This document shows positions 14,745 through 18,969 of a stretch of DNA of 18,969 nucleotides, one piece after another; position 1 is the first letter of the stretch, and each line of letters begins with the position of its first letter. Source of the DNA: Akkermansiaceae bacterium (GTDB lineage Bacteria; Verrucomicrobiota; Verrucomicrobiia; Verrucomicrobiales; Akkermansiaceae); contig JARFPV010000368.1 in assembly GCA_029288115.1 (NCBI GenBank), forward strand, positions 1 through 18,969, written 5' to 3'. Below the pieces are notes generated by a model. That model saw only the letters and a program-made list of their open reading frames with translations. It made no database searches and was not told the origin of the DNA. Position numbers and translations under genes: made by a program.

Positions 14745-15278
14745 TTATTCGCCGCCGCTACCTTCCTCGCCTTCATCATCAATGTCATAGAGCTTTTCGA
14801 TCCTCTCAACCAGAGCCTCCATTTCCTCGTTCACACCACCAATAGCTCCCTGAATGATCTGCCCAATCTCGGCTTGAGCAGCGGGATCGGGACCATTTTT
14901 GAGATTTTCCTTCATTTTAGCCATCATCACCTCCTTCGCTTTTTCCTCTGCTGCATCAGCATGCTGCTTGATGGTCTTTTTCTCTGCTTCGGTGGGTGCA
15001 GGCAGAGACTCTGCTTTTTCAACGAGCGGCTTGAGCTTACCAGGAAGAGCCTTGATCAGTTTCGCCTGGGCATTGGCAGACGCGACATCCGTTAGAGTCC
15101 CCATCCCCGTCATCATATCGACCATAAGCTTGGTAATGGCCTTAGAAATACCTGTATGATCCTTCGGAACAGCCGCTTTTTTTTCAGCTGCTGGTTCTGC
15201 CACCTCTGCGGCCTGTGCAATGAGCGAAGTCGGCAGTAATGCACAAATCGCGACGGTTGTAATAATGAATGTTTTCAT
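14745..15278 (-). CDS. Small secreted hypothetical protein
   Basis: This 177-residue protein starts at the ATG at 15278, where MKTFIITTVAICALLPTSLIAQA forms a clear signal peptide (positions 1-23) with cleavage near AQA-AE. The upstream start at 15335 would mask it. The mature protein is rich in Ala, Lys and Glu, predicted largely helical, with an Ala/Glu/Lys linker (24-36), an amphipathic central region (40-130) and an acidic Gly-rich tail (DIDDEGEEGSGGE). It has no cysteine after the signal peptide and no recognisable enzymatic motif. I do not recognise a family. It is monocistronic, between zwf and the divergent TauE/SafE gene, and presumably periplasmic. Confidence 0.7.
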   Translation of the reverse strand: MKTFIITTVAICALLPTSLIAQAAEVAEPAAEKKAAVPKDHTGISKAITKLMVDMMTGMGTLTDVASANAQAKLIKALPGKLKPLVEKAESLPAPTEAEKKTIKQHADAAEEKAKEVMMAKMKENLKNGPDPAAQAEIGQIIQGAIGGVNEEMEALVERIEKLYDIDDEGEEGSGGE

Positions 15279-15364
15279 AACAAGGCGAGCCTGCGTCAAA
15301 CTAGGCTGCCTGACGAGAAGATTCTCCGGCACCATGATCTCAGTTACCTACAGGCGGTCATCCC

Positions 15365-15393
15365 TTGACAGACTCGTGCAAATACGTTTTCTA
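15365..15393 (+). promoter_or_regulatory. Candidate promoter of the TauE/SafE gene
   Basis: A perfect TTGACA (15365-15370) is followed after 17 bases by TTTCTA (15388-15393), a poor -10 match. A start near 15400 would leave only about four bases before the GTG at 15404. Confidence 0.4.
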
Positions 15394-15403
15394 AAAAGTA
15401 GCC

Positions 15404-16156
15404 GTGCCAGACTCCACTATCCTGCTCTTGCTTGCCATTGTTTTCTTCGGCATTGCCTATCTGAGTGCTTCGGTAGGTCTCGGCGGTGGCTCATGCTATA
15501 CTGCCGTGATGGCTGCTTTTGGACTCCCCCCGCTTAGCATACCGCTAATCTCTCTCACTCTGAATCTGGTGGTAACTTCAGCTAGCAGTTATCAATTCAT
15601 TCGCCACCGCCATGCCTCATGGCGATTAATTGTTCCCTTTTTGGTCACCTCTCTACCCATGGCCTATCTTGGCGGCTCCTTGCACCTTCCCAAGCAATGG
15701 TTCTATGGACTACTCTTTGTCTCACTACTTGTGGTCGTATGCCGAATTTTTTTACTACGATCCGTGCAGGTAAGCTGGAAAATCACAGGGGCCAAACGAA
15801 TCATCGTGAGTCTCATTGCGGGTTCTGTTCTTGGCTTCGTGGCCGGAGTCGTAGGGATTGGAGGAGGTATTTATCTCGTTCCACTGATCATCATTCTTGG
15901 CCTAGGTAACGAAAAACAAGCAGCATCTAGCGGAGCCATCTTTATTTGGCTAAACTCTCTCACGGGAATGATTTCCCGACTACAACACCACGAGGTAGAT
16001 ATCCTCAATTACCTTACCCTGATCTTTGCCGTTTTCTTTGGAGGGATACTTGGCGGCTTCATTGGTGCTACCCGTTTGCAACCGCGCACCATGCAGAAAA
16101 TCCTCGGTTGCATCATCATCGTAGCTTTAATCTTGCTGATCCCGCGATTTTACTAG
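15404..16156 (+). CDS. TauE/SafE (TSUP) family membrane permease
   Basis: This 250-residue protein has about eight hydrophobic segments. It shows the internal duplication of the TSUP family: GIAYLSASVGLGGGSCYTAV near the N-terminus and its counterpart GFVAGVVGIGGGIYLVP at the start of the second half, each with the VGxGGG core. Family members move sulfite, sulfoacetate, taurine-derived or other small organosulfur anions across the inner membrane; the substrate here cannot be assigned. The start is a GTG, the only sensible one, since the first helix begins at residue 6. It ends in a CTAG shared with the convergent TlpA-like gene, so each gene's stop lies within a four-base overlap. Confidence 0.9.
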   Translation: MPDSTILLLLAIVFFGIAYLSASVGLGGGSCYTAVMAAFGLPPLSIPLISLTLNLVVTSASSYQFIRHRHASWRLIVPFLVTSLPMAYLGGSLHLPKQWFYGLLFVSLLVVVCRIFLLRSVQVSWKITGAKRIIVSLIAGSVLGFVAGVVGIGGGIYLVPLIIILGLGNEKQAASSGAIFIWLNSLTGMISRLQHHEVDILNYLTLIFAVFFGGILGGFIGATRLQPRTMQKILGCIIIVALILLIPRFY

Positions 16157-17268
16157 GGAGCTTTCCCTGGCAGCCTTGGTTTCAGCAAATCTGAGATAGC
16201 GGCATCAACAAATGTTCCGATTGCTCCGGTGTAGCGAATCACGCCTTTTTGATCCAACACCATACAAAATGGCCAGCTACTGATATGGTATGCTTTGGCA
16301 ATGGATTGTTCTGGGTCTGAGATATTTCTCCACGTCACAATACGGTCCGCTTCGAGTGCGCGTAGGTTTTCAAGTGAATCACGATTCACCCCAAGAATGG
16401 CAAATTGTTTCTCCGCATGTGCTTGGTTCAAGTTACGAAGAATTTTTAACGCCTTATCCATCCGCTCCAATTCAGTATCAAAGCTCGACCAAAAAACCAG
16501 CAAGACCACCTTGCCTCTGTAATCCACTAGCTGAACCGGCCTGCCACCAGAGTCTCCACCTTTTAAGTTGGGTGCTTCCCGGCCCTTCGAAAGGTGGGTA
16601 ATGATATATAGCTGCTTCTTGACGATGTCCGCTACGGTTGTATTCGCCACTTTCACATCCGCGCTTTTCTTGACCGCTTCACGCAGGTTAGCAAGTCTCT
16701 GGCGCATGACAGCTCCACCCTCTCCTAAGGTAGAAAGCATTAGTGCGAGACTAAGTGCCGCCTGCCCCTGTATCCTCGGATCTGGGTTGACTGTCTTGAT
16801 TTTTTCCAGCAATTGCATACCTCGCGAACGGACAGGCATTTGGCCAATACGCCGTGGCCCATTCTCTTGGCGCAGGTGAATCATCGCTATGGCAAAGCTA
16901 CCAAGCTGAGGACTCGCGAGGTGATGCTTCTCCACAGCATTGAGAAGCGCACGCTGTGAGCTTGTAGTGAGATTAGTATCATTTTCTAACAACCATGCCC
17001 CATATTTCAAAGTCCAGTCCTTATCCAAGTCATGGTTCAAGAGGCGCTTCAGACGTGCGCCATACTCCGCTGGATTCGGTTGCTTTTTCTGAATGACTTT
17101 CATTGCAGCGGCATTTGGAGCAAGTTTCATCTCTGCAAGCCACAACTTTTGCGCGCGCTCATACTCGGTAGTGATCGCCGAGGCCTGAGCATCTGTAGCT
17201 GCGCTGGCGGTCGTCACAGCAAGTAAAACACACGCGAGTAGAAGAGTGCCCAAGTTGTAAATCTTCAT
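16153..17268 (-). CDS. Exported TlpA/thioredoxin-fold protein lacking the CxxC motif
   Basis: This 371-residue protein has a signal peptide (1-23), a helical region of about 200 residues with no recognisable motif, and a C-terminal thioredoxin-like domain (about 230-365). That domain shows REAPNLKGGDSGGRPVQL, DYRGKVVLLVFW (249-260), ILGVNRD (291-297) and the cis-proline loop SWPFCMVLDQKG (331-342), all typical of TlpA/AhpC-like proteins. Where TlpA has FWATWCPPC, this protein has FWSSFDTEL, so both catalytic cysteines are replaced (Asp264, Leu267). The only Cys in the mature protein is Cys335 beside the cis-Pro. It is therefore unlikely to be an ordinary thiol oxidoreductase; a binding or structural role in the periplasm is possible. 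It may be cotranscribed with the 17319-17816 gene 50 bases upstream. Confidence 0.85.
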   Translation of the reverse strand: MKIYNLGTLLLACVLLAVTTASAATDAQASAITTEYERAQKLWLAEMKLAPNAAAMKVIQKKQPNPAEYGARLKRLLNHDLDKDWTLKYGAWLLENDTNLTTSSQRALLNAVEKHHLASPQLGSFAIAMIHLRQENGPRRIGQMPVRSRGMQLLEKIKTVNPDPRIQGQAALSLALMLSTLGEGGAVMRQRLANLREAVKKSADVKVANTTVADIVKKQLYIITHLSKGREAPNLKGGDSGGRPVQLVDYRGKVVLLVFWSSFDTELERMDKALKILRNLNQAHAEKQFAILGVNRDSLENLRALEADRIVTWRNISDPEQSIAKAYHISSWPFCMVLDQKGVIRYTGAIGTFVDAAISDLLKPRLPGKAP

Positions 17269-17305
17269 GTGTAAAGGGTAGTCACATTCATTGTAAAATC
17301 AAGGT

Positions 17306-17322
17306 GTAAGCCAAAGGCTTAC
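17306..17322 (-). terminator. Hairpin spanning the stop codon of the acidic hypothetical gene
   Basis: GTAAGCC and GGCTTAC pair perfectly (7 bp, 3-base loop). The TAA stop at 17319-17321 lies inside the stem, and on the minus strand CACCTTGATTTT follows. It may be a terminator or attenuator between this gene and the TlpA-like gene 50 bases on; the T tract is imperfect. Confidence 0.45.
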
Positions 17323-17816
17323 CCGACCGCACGTTGCAGTTCTTTCTGGAACGCAAGGATATCTGATTCGCTTGGGCTATACCCCTCAGTGTCTGGATCC
17401 ACGCCCAGTCTGCCCATCTCGTCAACATACCACATCCCGCCTTGGCCGTCTGAGAATGTTACTCTGCCACTCGCCATCACACCAGGACGGGCAATCTCGT
17501 CGACCGTTACGTTGACATTCGCAGAGGTCGCATCATGCGGCAGCACCTCGATGTCATCCTCAGTGAGTTCATTCCGACTCACTTCGTCCGTATTGGTTTC
17601 TTCTGCCTCATCAACTACGTCGGGTTCCTCTGTCTTAAGTTCAAGACCAAGATCAATGACTAAAAAGCGAGTGTCCATGTATGTCAGCCGCTGTCCCAGG
17701 TCCGATTCCATTTTCTGCTGAATGTCGGGCAACCGTGCTCCATCATCCACCCAGGTTTTTATCATGGCGATCTGTTTTTCAGTCAGTGATTTGGAATCAA
17801 ACATAGTCGTGCTCAT
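17319..17816 (-). CDS. Acidic hypothetical protein
   Basis: This 165-residue protein has no signal peptide or membrane segment. The N-terminal 55 residues (LTEKQIAMIKTWVDDGARLPDIQQKM, split across 11-36, then LGQRLTYMDTRFLVIDLGLEL) look helical and could be a small HTH-like or dimerisation element. A very acidic linker follows (62-95, rich in Glu, Asp and Thr). The C-terminal part (116-160) has RVTFSDGQGGMWYVDEMGRLG and GYSPSESDILAFQKELQ, which looks like a compact conserved domain. I do not know a function. An alternative start (MFDSKS) lies at 17804. It is divergent from alr and upstream of the TlpA-like gene on the same strand. Confidence 0.75.
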   Translation of the reverse strand: MSTTMFDSKSLTEKQIAMIKTWVDDGARLPDIQQKMESDLGQRLTYMDTRFLVIDLGLELKTEEPDVVDEAEETNTDEVSRNELTEDDIEVLPHDATSANVNVTVDEIARPGVMASGRVTFSDGQGGMWYVDEMGRLGVDPDTEGYSPSESDILAFQKELQRAVG

Positions 17817-17880
17817 TAAACGTACGATTAGCTACGATGCAAGCCCAGCCATGGGTAAATTACTCCTTGGTTTTTGGTGT

Positions 17881-17908
17881 TTGGCATCATCGGTAAAACG
17901 ACTATAAA
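17881..17908 (+). promoter_or_regulatory. Promoter of alr, implying a leaderless transcript
   Basis: TTGGCA (17881-17886), a 16-base spacer and TATAAA (17903-17908) make a good sigma-70 promoter. The usual distance from the -10 box puts the transcript start at about 17915, exactly the GTG start codon, with no room for a Shine-Dalgarno. Confidence 0.65.
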
Positions 17909-17914
17909 AGCACT

Positions 17915-18920
17915 GTGCCTGAAACCTCAACGACGTTTCCCGTATCGCCTCCCCGCGCCTGGGCGGAGGTCAGCCTAGCTAATCTGCGCCACAACTATGA
18001 AGCTGTGAAAAATCACCAACAAGGACACGTCATGGCTGTCCTTAAGGCTGGAGGCTACGGGCACGGCATAGTAGAAATTGCCCAGGAACTGGAAAAATCA
18101 CCTCCGGAATCCGCTCCAGCATTCATGGGAGTGGCAAGCGTGATCGAAGCACGCAAACTGGCCGAGGCCGGCATTCGCACGCGTATCTACCTTCTGGGAC
18201 CAACATGCCCATTTGAGCGTGAGGAAATCGTTGCACGTGGGTGGACTCCATGCATATCGAGCATGGAAGAAGGTGAACATTTTAATCAACTGATATCGGA
18301 CTTCCAGCAGGCTTCCCCAACCAAGCGCCTGCGTGTCCATCTCACCGTCGATACCGGAATGGGGCGTGGCGGGTTCTTGCCAGACTCCTTGTTGAGGAAT
18401 ATTGAATCATTAGATCAAATGGATTCTCTTGAACTCGAGGGCATCGGTTCCCATCTCCCATCAGCAGACGAAGATGAGAAGTTTACTCAAGCGCAATTTG
18501 AGCAGTTTGACAGCCTAGTGGAGTCCCTTGGCATTGAACGCTTTCGATTCCGGCACCTTGCAAATAGCGCAGGCTTGTTAGGCTATCAGAGTCGCACCAC
18601 CAATCTATACCGCCCGGGCCTAATGCTCTATGGCATATCACCCCTTCCCAAATACCAGCCAACACTCAAACCCGTGATGAGCTTGAAATCTCGCGTCTCA
18701 CTGGTGCGTGAGCTACCTGCAGGCCAAGGGATCTCCTACGGACGCGACACGGTACTCGAGAAAGACACCAAAGTCGCTACCGTAGGCATCGGATATGGCG
18801 ACGGCTATCCTCGGGAAATCTCACTGCGCTCAGGAGAGGTTTGGATCAGAGGCCAACGATGTAGCCTATTGGGACGCGTTACTATGGATCAGATCATGGT
18901 GGATGTGTCCCACCTGGACC
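17915..18920 (+). CDS. alr: Alanine racemase, 3' end missing
   Basis: 335 codons of a PLP-dependent racemase that converts L- to D-alanine for peptidoglycan. Visible features are the N-terminal RAWAEVSLANLRHNY, the PLP lysine motif VLKAGGYGHG (42-51), DTGMGRGGF, RPGLMLYGISP, the C-terminal-domain GISYGRDT with the catalytic Tyr, and GYGDGYPR and RVTMDQIMVDVSHLD. The PLP motif usually reads KANAYGHG or KADAYGHG; here GG replaces the two residues before Tyr. The start is GTG, and no ATG is available before the first conserved strand. Genomic sequence stops at 18920; the reading frame continues to a TGA at 18956-18958 only through adapter, adding PVSYTHLRAHET, which is not part of the protein. 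Roughly 30-40 natural residues are missing. Confidence 0.95.
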
Positions 18921-18969
18921 CTGTCTCTTATACACATCTCCGAGCCCACGAGACTTGAATCCAAATCTC
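18921..18969 (+). other. Illumina Nextera adapter contamination
   Basis: CTGTCTCTTATACACATCT (18921-18939) is the complement of the 19-base Tn5 mosaic end. It is followed by CCGAGCCCACGAGAC (18940-18954), completing the Nextera read-2 adapter. Ten bases resembling an index (18955-18964) and ATCTC, the start of the P7 flow-cell sequence, end the window. This is library-construction sequence, not genome. Confidence 0.97.

Overview
The window is a stretch of ordinary-density bacterial chromosome, probably from a Verrucomicrobiota bacterium (Verrucomicrobiales, Akkermansiaceae/Rubritalea-like). The assignment is inferred from several things seen together: a PEP-CTERM-tagged exported protein, an OmpP1/FadL outer-membrane channel (so a diderm cell), a paired zwf-opcA, a secreted squalene-cyclase-like toroid protein, and small uncharacterised secreted or lipid-anchored proteins of a kind I associate with that phylum. 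I see no phage, insertion sequence, CRISPR array, tRNA or rRNA.

Layout. 1-102: the last 33 codons of thioredoxin reductase (trxB). 243-2111 (+): a secreted prenyltransferase/squalene-oxidase-repeat protein followed with no gap by a DUF2071 protein. 2108-2872 (-): a PEP-CTERM protein that may carry a thioester-type Cys/Gln pair. 3057-4112 (-) obg and 4307-4564 (+) rpsP diverge from a shared control region. rpsP ends at a strong terminator that sits back to back with the terminator of a minus-strand lipoprotein gene (4721-5500). 5641-8393 (+): a three-gene operon of ABC ATPase, ABC-2 permease and a membrane-anchored helical-repeat protein. 8610-9332 (+) phosphoesterase and 9339-9725 (-) Nudix hydrolase converge. 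9768-10577 (+): an HTH + metallo-beta-lactamase-fold fusion. 10632-11864 (+): FadL-type channel, followed by a long hairpin. 11937-14575 (-): zwf-opcA operon, whose leader holds an 8-codon reading frame and a 12-bp hairpin. 14745-15278 (-): small secreted protein. 15404-16156 (+): TauE/SafE permease. 16153-17268 (-): exported TlpA-like protein lacking both redox cysteines. 17319-17816 (-): acidic hypothetical. 17915-18920 (+): alanine racemase, cut off.

The right end is not genome. From 18921 the sequence is an Illumina Nextera read-2 adapter, then ten index-like bases, then the start of the P7 sequence. The apparent C-terminus of alanine racemase (ending VSYTHLRAHET) is therefore an artefact.

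Functionally the window mixes housekeeping genes (trxB, obg, rpsP, zwf-opcA, alr, Nudix) with envelope biology (PEP-CTERM protein, lipoprotein, ABC exporter, FadL, TauE/SafE, TlpA-like). I found no convincing multi-gene new system. The best leads are the possible thioester PEP-CTERM protein, the zwf leader architecture, the HTH-MBL fusion, the cysteine-less TlpA protein, and the conserved-looking ABC operon with its unknown third gene. All start choices, domain calls and promoters are from reading the sequence; no searches were run.
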